From Lysobacter soli (GTDB taxonomy: Bacteria > Pseudomonadota > Gammaproteobacteria > Xanthomonadales > Xanthomonadaceae): a DNA stretch of 64,000 nucleotides. Location: contig NZ_QTJR01000012.1 of assembly GCF_003382285.1 (NCBI RefSeq), positions 45,458-109,457 on the forward strand, in the 5' to 3' direction. Shown piece by piece: positions 27,865-37,900 of the stretch (within the stretch, counting starts at the first letter, position 1; each line of letters begins with the position of its first letter). Under the pieces are notes generated by a model. That model did no database searches, had not been told where the DNA came from, and was given only the letters and a program-made list of their open reading frames with translations. The translations under genes and the position numbers were made by a program.

Positions 27865-29967
27865 ATGGGCCTGAGCTGGACCGAGGTGCGGTTCTTCTAC
27901 GACCGGGGAACCGGCCTCCTTCGCCGGGGGCTCGCAAGCCTGCGCACCCGCGGGATCCGTGCCTCGTGGGAGCGCGTCGTCAGGCAGTTCCATACCGTGC
28001 CCATGGAGCAGCGTCCGTCGCTGTACCTGCCGCAGTCCGAGCCGTTCGCCCCGTTCGACGTGCCGCATTCCGATCAGCCGGTCGCGAGCATCGTCATCCC
28101 CGTCTACAACCAGTTCGCGCACACGCTGGCCTGCCTGCGCGCGATTGCGGCGCATCCGCCCTCGGCGGGCATCGAGATCATCGTGTCCGACGATGGCTCC
28201 TCGGACGAAACCGAATCCGCGCTCGCGCAGGTCGATGGCGTGCGCTACTACCGTCGTGCGCAGAACGGCGGCTTCATCGCCGCCTGCAACGATGGCGCGG
28301 CTCAGGCGCGCGGCGAGTTTCTCGTCTTCCTCAACAACGACACCATCCCGCAACCGGGCTGGCTCGATGCACTGCTGGCGACGTTCGATGACGAGCCCGG
28401 CGTTGGCCTCGTCGGCGCGCAGCTGGTCTATCCGGACGGCCGGCTCCAGGAAGCCGGCGGCATCGTGTTTTCCGATGGTTCGGCGCACAACTACGGCCGC
28501 TTCGAAAGCCCGAACGATCCGCGCTACGGATACGTTCGCGATGCCGACTACTGCTCCGGCGCCGCCCTCGCGATCCGGCGCCCGCTGTTCGAGCGCGTGG
28601 GCGGTTTCGATCGCCGATACGCGCCGGCGTACTTCGAGGACACCGACCTGGGTTTCGCGGTTCGCGCCGCCGGCGAACGTGTCGTGTACCAGCCGCAGTC
28701 GCGCGTGGTGCACATGGAAGGCGTCACCGCGGGCGTGGACGTAAGCAAGGGCGTGAAGGCGTACCAGGTGCGCAATCGCCACGTGTTCGCGGAAAAGTGG
28801 CAGCAAATGCTGGAACAGCAGCCATCGCCGCAGACGACGCCGCACCTTGCGGCCAGCGCGCGTGCGCAGCGACGCGTCCTGATCGTCGACAGCGCGACGC
28901 CGCTGCCCGATCGCGATTCGGCCTCGCTGCGACTGGTGAACCTGATGCGGCTGCTGCGACAGGAGCGGGCGCACGTTGCGTTCTATCCCGCCGACGGCAA
29001 CCACGCAGGCAGCGCGACGCAACGCCTGCAGCAACTCGGCGTCGAGACCTGGTACGCGCCGTTCGCGGCGACGCCGGCGCAGTGGATGGCCCGTCATGAC
29101 GCCTCGTTCGACACCATCGTGGTCTGCCGCCACTACGTCCTGCGCGAATGGCTGCCGCTGGTGCGGCGTTTCGCGCCGCAGGCAAATCTGGTGTTCGATA
29201 CCGTCGACCTGCACTACCTGCGCGAACGTCGCGGCGCCGAACTGGCCAACGACGCCGCGCTGAAGCGCGCGTCCGAGCGCACGAAGGCGCTGGAGCTGGA
29301 GATGATCGCGCGCAGCGACGCCACGCTGGTGGTGAGCGATGTCGAGCGCACCCTGCTCGCGAAGGACGCACCCGGCGCGCACGTCGACATCGTGTCGAAC
29401 CTGCACCACGTGCACGGTCGCGGCCTGCCGTTCGACGAGCGCCACGATCTGGTGTTCGTCGGCGGTTTCCGCCATCCGCCGAACGTCGATGCCGTGCAAT
29501 GGTTCGTCTGGGAGGTGTTTCCGCTGATTCGCGCGCGACTGCCGGACGTGCAGTTCCACTGCATCGGCAGCGATGCACCGCCGGAGATCGCCGCGCTCGC
29601 CGCACAGCCCGGCGTGATCGTGCATGGCCATGTTCCCGACATCGACCCGTACATGGACGGCGCGCGCATCGCGATCGCGCCGTTGCGCTACGGCGCGGGC
29701 GTGAAGGGCAAGGTCAACCTGAGCATGGCGCACGGCCAGCCGGTCGTCGCGACGGCAACTGCAGTCGAAGGCATGCACCTGCGCGACGGCGAGGACGTGC
29801 TGGTCGGCGAGACGCCGCAATCCTTCGCTGATGCCGTCGTGCGCCTTTATACCGACGAGTCGCTCTGGGAACGCCTGTCGCACAACGGCATCGTCAACGT
29901 CGAGCGGCATTTCTCGCTGGACGCGGCGCGCGAGGTCGTACGGCGCGTGTTGCTCGAACGCAGGTAG
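27865..29967 (+). CDS. Two-domain glycosyltransferase (GT2 + GT4-like)
   Basis: A 700-residue cytosolic protein with two glycosyltransferase modules. Residues about 70-300 are a GT-A fold GT2 domain: ASIVIPVYNQFAHTLACL, IIVSDDGSSDET, FLNNDTIPQPGW (the NND corresponds to the DxD metal site) and the acceptor-side EDTDLGFAVRAAG. Residues about 335-695 resemble a GT-B enzyme: VLIVDSATPLPDRDSASLR at the start, LVFVGGFRHPPNVDAVQWF, and APLRYGAGVKGKVNLSMAHGQPVVAT as donor-binding region. Such fusions occur in surface polysaccharide or glycan synthesis. No other sugar genes are near, so the product is unknown. Confidence 0.82.
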   Translation: MGLSWTEVRFFYDRGTGLLRRGLASLRTRGIRASWERVVRQFHTVPMEQRPSLYLPQSEPFAPFDVPHSDQPVASIVIPVYNQFAHTLACLRAIAAHPPSAGIEIIVSDDGSSDETESALAQVDGVRYYRRAQNGGFIAACNDGAAQARGEFLVFLNNDTIPQPGWLDALLATFDDEPGVGLVGAQLVYPDGRLQEAGGIVFSDGSAHNYGRFESPNDPRYGYVRDADYCSGAALAIRRPLFERVGGFDRRYAPAYFEDTDLGFAVRAAGERVVYQPQSRVVHMEGVTAGVDVSKGVKAYQVRNRHVFAEKWQQMLEQQPSPQTTPHLAASARAQRRVLIVDSATPLPDRDSASLRLVNLMRLLRQERAHVAFYPADGNHAGSATQRLQQLGVETWYAPFAATPAQWMARHDASFDTIVVCRHYVLREWLPLVRRFAPQANLVFDTVDLHYLRERRGAELANDAALKRASERTKALELEMIARSDATLVVSDVERTLLAKDAPGAHVDIVSNLHHVHGRGLPFDERHDLVFVGGFRHPPNVDAVQWFVWEVFPLIRARLPDVQFHCIGSDAPPEIAALAAQPGVIVHGHVPDIDPYMDGARIAIAPLRYGAGVKGKVNLSMAHGQPVVATATAVEGMHLRDGEDVLVGETPQSFADAVVRLYTDESLWERLSHNGIVNVERHFSLDAAREVVRRVLLERR

Positions 29968-29973
29968 CGCGTT

Positions 29974-31632
29974 TCAGTTCGCCGCCGACGCGGCGCGCAG
30001 GCGGTCGGCGAATTCGCCCAGTCCGATCGCCTGCGGATCGAGTTCCCGCGCGGCGATGAGCGCGGCCTGCGCCGCGCCGAGTTCGCCCGCGCCGAGGCGC
30101 TCGTCGCCCACCGCGATCCAGCGCTGCGCCAGTCGCCTGCGTGCATCGCGAAGCACGGCGCTCTCGCCTTCCAGCGCGGCGCGCGCATCCAGGCATTCGC
30201 GCGCACGACGCAGGCGATTGCCGCGCAATTCGTCTTCGAAACACTGACGTGCGGCGGGAAGCAGCCGCGCCATCGCGCCGCGCACGCGCGGATCCTGCGG
30301 TGCGAGCGCCTGTGCCGCGCGCAGTTTGTCGTAGGCGCTTTCGCCCGGCGGCGTGAGCAGGTCCCCGCGCGCTTCGGCCTGCGAGGCATCGGCGAGCAAC
30401 TGGTCGATGCGGCGCGTACGCTGCGCGGTCGGCTCGCGCTGACCGTAACGCTGCTGCGTCTGCCGCGCCTGCAGGAGGCGCTGCTGGGCCTGCGCGATGC
30501 CCGGCGCGTCCATCGCGATCGCACGCGCGTCGCGCAACGCGGCTTCGGCGTCGTCGAAGCGGAAGTCGGACGCGTAGCGCTCGCTGCGCTCCGCGTAGGT
30601 GTTGGCCACGTGCATGAGGCCGCGCTCGGCCGCCGCATCGTCGGGCATCGCCGCCAGCGCGGCGAGATAGCCGTGCAACGCGTCGTCCAGGCGCCCGCGC
30701 CGGAGGGCCTGGTCGGCGCGGTTGCGCTGCTCTTCGCCCGCGCGTGCCAGTTGCGCGAGCGCGTCGGGCAAATCGACGTGGCCGGGATCGGCCGCCTGCA
30801 CGCGGCGAATGCGCGACGACGCCTCCGCCAGTTCGCCGCGCGAAAGCGACGTTCGCGCCAGCTGGAGCAGGTCGGCCAACGTGTCCTCGCGTCCTTCCAG
30901 CGCTTCCACGCGCGAGGGCTGCAGCGCGAGCACGCGCTGGTACAGCGGCAGCGCCGCGTGTTCGTTTCCGTCGAGCTGCCCGGCCAGGCGCGCGGCGGCG
31001 GCCTGCGCGAGCAGCGTATCGACGCCGGCTTCCGCGGCCTCGCGTGCACGCAGGCGTTTTTCGAGGGCGTCGACCTTCGCGCGCGGCACCGCCATGTCGC
31101 GCGCAAGCGCGATGAACGAATGCGCCTGCCTGTACTGCCGCGCCGCCATCGCCTTGTCAGCGCGCACAAGCGCGGCTTCGCCGACTTTCGCCAGGCCCTC
31201 GCGCGCTTCGGCGCGATCGGGATCACGCGCCAGTGCGGCGGCGTACAGCTCGCGGGCGCCGCGACCGTCCGCTGACGTCAGGCGCCCTTCCGCCAATGCG
31301 CGTGCGGCGTCGGCCTGGAGCTGCTGCACGCGCGTTTCGGGCCAGAGCATGTCCGACAGCGGCTGGCGCAGCACGAACAGGCCCGCGCCCAACGCCGCGA
31401 GCGCGAGCATCGCGACGACCCAGGACCATGGGCGCGACGGCTTCGGCGGTTCGGTGATCGGACGACGACGACCGGGACCCGCGCGGAAATCGTCGACTTC
31501 CCAGCCGCCCATTTCCTCGCGCGGTTCGGCGCCCATCGTCGGCTCGATGCGCCCACGCGCCGGCGCCGCATCGTCGCCGAGCGGGCCGTGCCAGGGGTCC
31601 GAGTTGGGGTCACGGGGCGTATTGGAACTCAC
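29974..31632 (-). CDS. Membrane-anchored TPR-like repeat protein, unknown function
   Basis: A 552-residue protein. Residues 1-67 are a polar, Pro-rich cytosolic tail; about 68-88 is one membrane helix (WSWVVAMLALAALGAGLFVL); the rest, predicted periplasmic, is Ala/Arg/Leu-rich alpha-helix with repeats of TPR spacing, such as GRGARELYAAALARDPDRAEAREGL split into R-x-LY-x-ALARDPD helices, and ALPLYQRVLALQPSRVEALEG. No catalytic motif was seen. It is downstream of relA by 54 bases on the same strand and convergent with the glycosyltransferase gene (six bases apart). A scaffold role is a guess. Confidence 0.78.
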   Translation of the reverse strand: MSSNTPRDPNSDPWHGPLGDDAAPARGRIEPTMGAEPREEMGGWEVDDFRAGPGRRRPITEPPKPSRPWSWVVAMLALAALGAGLFVLRQPLSDMLWPETRVQQLQADAARALAEGRLTSADGRGARELYAAALARDPDRAEAREGLAKVGEAALVRADKAMAARQYRQAHSFIALARDMAVPRAKVDALEKRLRAREAAEAGVDTLLAQAAAARLAGQLDGNEHAALPLYQRVLALQPSRVEALEGREDTLADLLQLARTSLSRGELAEASSRIRRVQAADPGHVDLPDALAQLARAGEEQRNRADQALRRGRLDDALHGYLAALAAMPDDAAAERGLMHVANTYAERSERYASDFRFDDAEAALRDARAIAMDAPGIAQAQQRLLQARQTQQRYGQREPTAQRTRRIDQLLADASQAEARGDLLTPPGESAYDKLRAAQALAPQDPRVRGAMARLLPAARQCFEDELRGNRLRRARECLDARAALEGESAVLRDARRRLAQRWIAVGDERLGAGELGAAQAALIAARELDPQAIGLGEFADRLRAASAAN

Positions 31633-31686
31633 GGCGCAAGGATAACGCCCGTGCGGTCGTCGGCCCGTCGCGTCCTGTGCGCGCGT

Positions 31687-33858
31687 TCAGCGGCGCTGTG
31701 CGTGCTCCACGCCCGGAAGCGCAGACAGCTTGCCCAGCAGCGTGGACAGCTGCCCGTAGTCACCTACGCGAAGGCGCAGCCGCAGGCGGACGCGCGCACC
31801 GTTGCGCTCGCTGTCGCTGCGGATGCTGACCACGTGCGCGTTGCCCTGCGCGATGAGGTTGGTCACTTCCTTCAGCAGCCACTTCCGGTCCAACGCGAGC
31901 ACTTCGACGTCGACCTCGTATCCGCTGCCGGCGCGGCCCCACTCCACCGGCAACACGCGCTGCGGCTGGGCGGCAGCCAGGCGCTCGAAGGCGGTGCAAT
32001 CGGGGCGATGCACGCTCACACCGCGGCCGCGGGTGAGATAGCCGACGATCGGCTCGCCCGGCAGCGGCTGGCAGCAACGCGCCAGCTGAACCAGCAGGTT
32101 GCCCACGCCTTCGACCGTGAAATCGGTGCTCCGTCGCGGCGTGTGCCGCGGCGGCGGCGTGGTGATGTGCGTGGTCGTCGGGGGCGCGGTGGCGGCGGCC
32201 TGTGCGGCTTCGCGGGCGCGTTCGTGCTCCAGCAGCGCGCGACCGACCTGGTGCGGACCGATATCGCCCAGCGCGACCTGCACGTACACCTCGCCGTCGG
32301 TGGCGAGGTTGAACTTCTCCCGCGCAGGCGCGAGGTCCGCGCCCAGCAGACCAAGGCGCCGCAGTTCCTTGTCGAGCAGTTCCTTGCCGGCGGTTTCGTT
32401 GCGCGCGCGGTCCAGCTTGTGGAACCACGCGCGCACCTTGTCGCGCGAACGTCCGCTCGCGAGGAACCCGTTCGCGGCGACGAGCCAGTCGCGGCGCGGC
32501 TCGCCCGTCTTGGCGGTGAGGATCTCGACGCGATCGCCGGTGCGCAGCTTGTGGTCCAGCGGCACGATGCGCCCGTCCACCTTCGCGCCGCGGCAGCGAT
32601 GCCCGACTTCGGTGTGCACGTGATACGCGAAATCCAGTGGCGTGGCGCCGGTGGGCAGGTCGATCACCTCGCCCTTCGGCGTGAGCACGTAGATGCGGTC
32701 CTCGACCAGTTCGGTGTCGAATTCGCCCGAGAGCGACGCTTCATCGCGTCCCGCTTCGCCGCCGCTTTCCAGCAGGCGGCGCATCCACGCGATCTTGCGA
32801 TCGAACGCCGCATCGGCGCTGTGGCTGCCGACTTCCTTGTACTTCCAGTGCGCCGCGACACCGAGTTCGGCCTGCCGGTGCATTTCGTGCGTGCGGATCT
32901 GCACTTCCAGCGTCTTGCCTTCCGGGCCGATCACCGCCGTGTGCAGCGAACGGTAGTCGTTGCGCTTGGGACGCGCGATGTAGTCGTCGAACTCGCTCGG
33001 GATCGGCGTCCACGTCGCGTGCACGACGCCGAGCGCGGCGTAGCAGTCTGCGAGGCTGTCCACCAGCACGCGCACGGCGCGCAGGTCGTACAGCTCGCCG
33101 ATCGGCGCGTTCTTGCGCTGCATCTTCTTCCAGATGCTGTAGATGTGCTTCGGGCGCCCGGCGATGTCCGCCGCCAGACCCTGCGCGGCCATCGCTTCGC
33201 GCAGCGTGCGCTTGACCTGCTCAATGTAGCGCTCGCGATCGGCACGCTTCTCGTCGAGCAGCCGCGCGATCTGCTGGTAGGTCGCCGGCTCCAGGTAGCG
33301 GAATGCCAGGTCTTCCAGCTCCCACTTCAACTGCCAGATGCCAAGTCGATTGGCGAGCGGCGCATGGATGTCGCGCGTGAGCATCGCCAGTTCGCGGCGT
33401 TCGTCTCCCGGCAGGCGTTCGGCGTGGCGCATGCGTGCCAGCTGGCGCGCCAGCAGGATGGGCACCACGCGCAGGTCGCGCACAATCGCCAGCAGCAGCC
33501 GGCGCAGGCCTTCGTTGCCGGCCTGGCCGTGGCGCTGGGCGTGCAGCTCCCACACCTGCCCGGCGGCGCGCTGGCCTTCCAGCAGCGGCGCGATGCCGGG
33601 GAAATCGCGCTCGATGCGCGGACGCAGTGCCTGTTCCCAGGCCGGATAGGCGTGAAGGATTGCCGCCGCCGCGGAGTCGCCATCGGCGCCGAGCAGCGCC
33701 AGCGCGTCGAGCATGCTCTCGACGACATCCGGCGGATCGCCGCCGTCCGTGCCCGCCGTCGCCGCAGCCTGCTGCATCGCGCGGTGCAGCGGCGCGGGAA
33801 TGCCCGCGCTGGCGGGATGCGCCAGCGCCGGATGAGGCGTGGGAGACGGTGTTGCCAT
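31687..33858 (-). CDS. relA: GTP pyrophosphokinase RelA
   Basis: RelA makes (p)ppGpp from ATP and GTP/GDP on stalled ribosomes. In this 723-residue protein the N-terminal hydrolase-like domain lacks the HD/ED metal motif, as in RelA and unlike SpoT. The synthetase domain carries SIWKKMQRK, YDLRAVRV and EFDDYIARPKRNDYRSLHT, with the EXDD motif of monofunctional RelA. TGS (IYVLTPKGEVIDLPTGATP), a Cys-containing ZFD region (LARCCQPLPGEPIVG) and a C-terminal ACT/RRM domain follow. It starts at the ATG at 33858, 81 bases from the divergent exported-protein gene. It shares the strand with the TPR-like gene. Confidence 0.95.
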   Translation of the reverse strand: MATPSPTPHPALAHPASAGIPAPLHRAMQQAAATAGTDGGDPPDVVESMLDALALLGADGDSAAAAILHAYPAWEQALRPRIERDFPGIAPLLEGQRAAGQVWELHAQRHGQAGNEGLRRLLLAIVRDLRVVPILLARQLARMRHAERLPGDERRELAMLTRDIHAPLANRLGIWQLKWELEDLAFRYLEPATYQQIARLLDEKRADRERYIEQVKRTLREAMAAQGLAADIAGRPKHIYSIWKKMQRKNAPIGELYDLRAVRVLVDSLADCYAALGVVHATWTPIPSEFDDYIARPKRNDYRSLHTAVIGPEGKTLEVQIRTHEMHRQAELGVAAHWKYKEVGSHSADAAFDRKIAWMRRLLESGGEAGRDEASLSGEFDTELVEDRIYVLTPKGEVIDLPTGATPLDFAYHVHTEVGHRCRGAKVDGRIVPLDHKLRTGDRVEILTAKTGEPRRDWLVAANGFLASGRSRDKVRAWFHKLDRARNETAGKELLDKELRRLGLLGADLAPAREKFNLATDGEVYVQVALGDIGPHQVGRALLEHERAREAAQAAATAPPTTTHITTPPPRHTPRRSTDFTVEGVGNLLVQLARCCQPLPGEPIVGYLTRGRGVSVHRPDCTAFERLAAAQPQRVLPVEWGRAGSGYEVDVEVLALDRKWLLKEVTNLIAQGNAHVVSIRSDSERNGARVRLRLRLRVGDYGQLSTLLGKLSALPGVEHAQRR

Positions 33859-33905
33859 GGCGCAGGGAACGGGCGGACGTGGGGTTCGATGTCGCAGGGA
33901 CGGTC

Positions 33906-33911
33906 TACACT
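33906..33911 (+). promoter_or_regulatory. Candidate -10 element for the tandem exported-protein genes
   Basis: TACACT lies 28 bases before the ATG at 33940, between the divergent relA and the first paralog. A GGAGGA Shine-Dalgarno follows at about 33927. No convincing -35 is visible. Confidence 0.35.
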
Positions 33912-33939
33912 AGCCCGCAACCGACTGGAGGAACAGCGC

Positions 33940-34428
33940 ATGACCCGCATCGCCCCCGCCCGCCTTCTCGCGCTCGCCGCGCTGCTGCCGCTGGCCACCT
34001 CGGCCCTGGCGCAGCAGAAGATCGAACAGCAGATGTCCTACGAGCAGTTCAAGGCATCCGGACTCGACAAGCTGTCCGCGGGCGAGCTGGCGAACCTCAA
34101 TGCGTGGCTGGAAGGCAAGCTGGAAGTCGAGACCGCCAAGGCCGTCGAGGGTGCACGACAGGAATCGGGCGACGACCGCCGCGGCCTCACGGAACGCGAG
34201 TCGCGCGATCCGGTCGCCGCCGCCATCACCGGTGGGTTCACCGGCTTCGGCAAGGGCCGCCAGTACACGCTCGACAACGGGCAGGTGTGGCAGCAGATCG
34301 ACGAGGCCTCGCTGAGCGCGAAGCTCGACAACCCGAAGGTCCGCATCACCCCCAGCCTGCTCGGCGGCGCGTGGTACCTCGCGGTCGACGGCTACAACAC
34401 GCGCGCGAAGGTGCAGCGCGTCAAGTAA
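33940..34428 (+). CDS. Exported protein of unknown function, paralog 1
   Basis: A 162-residue protein with a Sec signal peptide (hydrophobic core ARLLALAALLPLATSALAQ, predicted cleavage after ALA near residue 24). The mature part starts with a helical section, MSYEQFKASGLDKLSAGELANLNAWLEGK, and ends with a compact beta-rich-looking region: YTLDNGQVWQQID, VRITPSLLGGAWYLAVDGY, KVQRVK. The next gene has the same plan, so these are tandem duplicates. The family was not recognised. GGAGGA lies eight bases before the ATG. Confidence 0.75.
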   Translation: MTRIAPARLLALAALLPLATSALAQQKIEQQMSYEQFKASGLDKLSAGELANLNAWLEGKLEVETAKAVEGARQESGDDRRGLTERESRDPVAAAITGGFTGFGKGRQYTLDNGQVWQQIDEASLSAKLDNPKVRITPSLLGGAWYLAVDGYNTRAKVQRVK

Positions 34429-34490
34429 GCCGCAACGTCATCGCGCGCCGGACTGGCGCCCTACCTGCCCACCCGCCATGAGATGAACCG

Positions 34491-34967
34491 ATGCGTCGTT
34501 GCCTGCTCCTCGCGATCGCGGTGTTGCTTGCCCTGCCGGCATCGGCCGGCGAACGCACGTGGGTTCCCATCGAAAAGCGCCTGAGCGCCGAGCAGCTGCG
34601 CGCGACGGGCCTCGACTCGCTTTCGGCCGAGCAGCTGGCGCTGCTGAACACGCTGCTCCGCGAGGACCGCGCGGCGGATCTTCGCGCCGCCGACGTGCAG
34701 CGCACGCAGGATGAGGCCGGCATGCGTCCCAAGCGGACGCCCGCGCAGACGGTCGTCGCCGTCGTGCCCGGATCCTCGCGCGCATGGACGCAGGGCCAGA
34801 CGTTGCTGCTCGACAACGGCCAGCGCTGGCGCGTGGTCGATTCGGGCGTGAATTTCCCGCGTCCGATCACCGATGCGAAGGTGACCATCGCGCCCGGCAT
34901 GCTCGGTGCGTGGTACCTGCGCATGGACGACGGCACGCCGCCGATCAAGGTGCAGCGCGTGGACTGA
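34491..34967 (+). CDS. Exported protein of unknown function, paralog 2
   Basis: A 158-residue protein with a signal peptide (LLLAIAVLLALPASAG, cleavage after ASA near residue 19). It copies the layout of its neighbour: RLSAEQLRATGLDSLSAEQLALLN against MSYEQFKASGLDKLSAGELANLN, and LLLDNGQRWRVVD ... VTIAPGMLGAWYLRMDDG ... KVQRVD against the C-terminal part. Divergence in the middle is large, so the duplication is old. It is 62 bases after paralog 1 and six bases before the convergent hrpA stop. Confidence 0.75.
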   Translation: MRRCLLLAIAVLLALPASAGERTWVPIEKRLSAEQLRATGLDSLSAEQLALLNTLLREDRAADLRAADVQRTQDEAGMRPKRTPAQTVVAVVPGSSRAWTQGQTLLLDNGQRWRVVDSGVNFPRPITDAKVTIAPGMLGAWYLRMDDGTPPIKVQRVD

Positions 34968-34973
34968 CGCGCC

Positions 34974-37900
34974 TCAGCGGCGCAGCTGCGCGAGCCGCTG
35001 CGCCAGTTTCTTCGGCGATACGCCGCCACGCGTGCCCAGCTCCTGCGCGAACAGCGACACGCGCAGTTCTTCCAGATCCCAGCGCAGCGCCTGCCAGTCG
35101 GGCGCATCGGCCTCGCCGCTTCGCACGGCTTCGGCGAGCGCATCGGCGAACAGATTGAGTTCGAGCATGCGCGCCTGGTCGCGAACCGGATCGCGCAGCG
35201 CGCGTTCCCCGCGCAAGGCCAGCGCCTTCAGGTACCGCGGATACTCGCGCAACGCGTCGGCCGGCACGCTGCGCAGGAAGCCCGGCGGCGTCAGCGTTGC
35301 AAGATGCGCGCGCATGTCGTCGAGGTTGCCGCTTGCCCAGCCCATCAGCGGCGATTCGAGCTTGGCGCGCGCTTCGGCAACGGCCGCGAGGATCGTCTCG
35401 GCCTGCCGGAGCCGTTCCATCGCATCGCCGAAGACCTGCTTGCCGATGGCGTCGCGGCGCGCGGCGAAGGCCGCGGCATCGCGGACATCGCCGACTGCAG
35501 CGTCGTCCGTCATCGATGCGAATGCACCATCGACCAGGTCCGCGCGCAGGCGATCTCCTTCCTTCAAGCCGTCCACGCGCGGGGCGGCGGCTTCGATCGA
35601 GGCGTAGAGCAACCCCATCTTCGGCGTCACCGGCAGTTGTTTGCGCGCCTGCTTGAGCTTGTCGGCCAACGCGATCGCCAGCAGGCGGCGCACGCCGCGC
35701 GGGTGTTCGCGCAGCGCGACGTCGCGTTCGGCGTGCACGCGCAGCGATGCGCTGTCGCCATCGTCGTGCAATGCAGGGTACGCAGGCACGCCGCCCGCAC
35801 CGGGCACCGACGCGGGGATCGGTGCGTCGGGAAACGTCGTCAGTCCACGCTGCGCCAGTCCGTCGGCCGCCTTCGCCGCGAACGCCGCTGCCGCGCGCTC
35901 GCCGAAGCGCGCGCGCAGGTCGTCCAGGGCGCGCGATTCGGCCAGCACGGTCTTGCCATCGCGATCGAACAGCCGCAGGTTCATGCGCAGGTGCGGTTCC
36001 AGCGCGGATTCGTCGAAGTCGGTCGCGGCCACCGCCACGCCGCCGAGCCGGTGCAGGAAACGCGCAAGCTCGCCGGTGATTGTGTCCGCGGACGGCTGCT
36101 GGTGCGCTTCATGGAACGCGCGCGCGAAGTCCGGCGCCGGCACAAAGTTGCGGCGAAGCGTCTTGGGCAGCGTCTTGATCAGGGCCGCCGCCTTGTCCTG
36201 CACGAAGCCCGGCGCAAGCCACGTCAGGCGCACCGCATCCAGCGCGTTGAGCAGGTGCAGCGGAACGGCGAGCGTCATGCCGTCGTCGGTCGCGCCCGGC
36301 TCGAAGCGGTACTTCACTTCCAGACGCACGTTGCCCAGCGCGAGATACGGCGGGAAGCGCACCGCGTCGCTTTCGTCGCCGATCATCAGGTCGGCGAGCG
36401 ACCATTCCAGCGCGGCCTTCTCGGGCTGCGGCAGCTTGGCGTACCACGCGTCCAGCGCCTGCGCGTTGTGCACGTGCGCAGGCAGGCGGTCGAGGTACCA
36501 CTGCGCCATCCATTCCTCGTCGACGACCAGGCCGCTGCGACGCTGTTTGGCTTCCTCGTCGCGCGCCTTCGCGAGCGTGGCGAGGTTGCGCGGCAGGAAC
36601 TGGCTGCGCGTGTTGATCTCGCCCGTCACCAGCGCATCGCGCGCGAAGATCGCCCGGCTTTCCTCGGGAAACAGCGCGCCATAGTGCACGGGGCGCTTGG
36701 GCGCGAGCACCAGCCCGAACAGGCTGATCTGCTCGCTTCCGATCACGCGGCCCTGCGAACGCGACCAGCGCGGATCGTGCTGGCGGCGCGACAGGAGATG
36801 CGACAGTTCGGCGATCGCCCAGTCCGGTTCGATCGCGGCGTTGGTCAGCGCCCAGACGCGTTCGGTGTCGAGCAGCGTCGCCGACAGCACCCACGGCGGT
36901 GGTTTCTTCGCCAGCGGCGAGCCGGGGAACAGCTGGAATTTGCGGCCGCGCGGTCCGTCGAAGCCCTTGTCGCTGCGCGTGCCGATCTGTGTCGGCAAGC
37001 CGGCGAGCAGCGCCTTGTGCAGCGTGGCGTACGCGGACTGATCCAGCGCGCCATGCTCGTTGAGCGCCGCGCGCGATTCCTTCCACTGGAGTTCTTCGGC
37101 CATCAGCTTGAGCTGGCGATGCAGCTCGCGCCACTCGCGCATGCGCAGGAAGCCGAGGAAGTTCTTCTCGCACCAGCCGCGCAGCTTGGACTGCGTCAGC
37201 TCCTCGTGTGCGGTGTTGTAGGCGTTCCACAACTTGATGATGCCGACGAACTCCGACTTCGGATCGGCGAACTGAGCGTGCGCGTTGTCGGCCGCGGCGC
37301 GCTGGTCGGCGGGGCGTTCGCGGGGATCCTGGATGCCGAGGAACGACGCGATGACCAGCATCTCGCGCAGGACGCCATGTTCGTTCGCGGCCACGAGCAT
37401 GCGCGCGAGCTTCACGTCCACCGGCAGGCGCGACATGAGCTTGCCGATCGGCGTCAGGCGCCGCTGTTCGTCCACCGCGCCGAGCTCGGCGAGTTGCTGC
37501 CAGCCGTCGGCGATCGCGCGCGGATCGGGCGGTTCGAGGAACGGGAATTCCTCGATGCGTCCCAGCCCGAGCGACAGCATGCGCAGGATCACGCCGGCCA
37601 GCGCGGCGCGGCGGATTTCCGGATCGGTGTAACGCGGGCGCGATTCGAAATCGGCTTCGGAATACAGGCGATAGCACGTGCCTTCGCTGATGCGCCCGCA
37701 ACGGCCCTTGCGCTGGTCGGCGCTGGCCTGGCTCACCGGCTCGATGTGCAGGCGATCGAGCTTGCCGCGCGGGCTGTAACGCTTCACGCGCGCCAGGCCC
37801 GGATCGACGACATAGCGGATGCGCGGCACCGTCAGCGACGTTTCGGCGACGTTCGTCGCGAGCACGATGCGGCGCTTCGGGCCGGGATTGAACACGCGGT

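Noticed and set aside
33885..33911. TTCGAT as -35 for the exported-protein genes
   Set aside because: The spacing to TACACT is only 15 bases and the hexamer is far from TTGACA.
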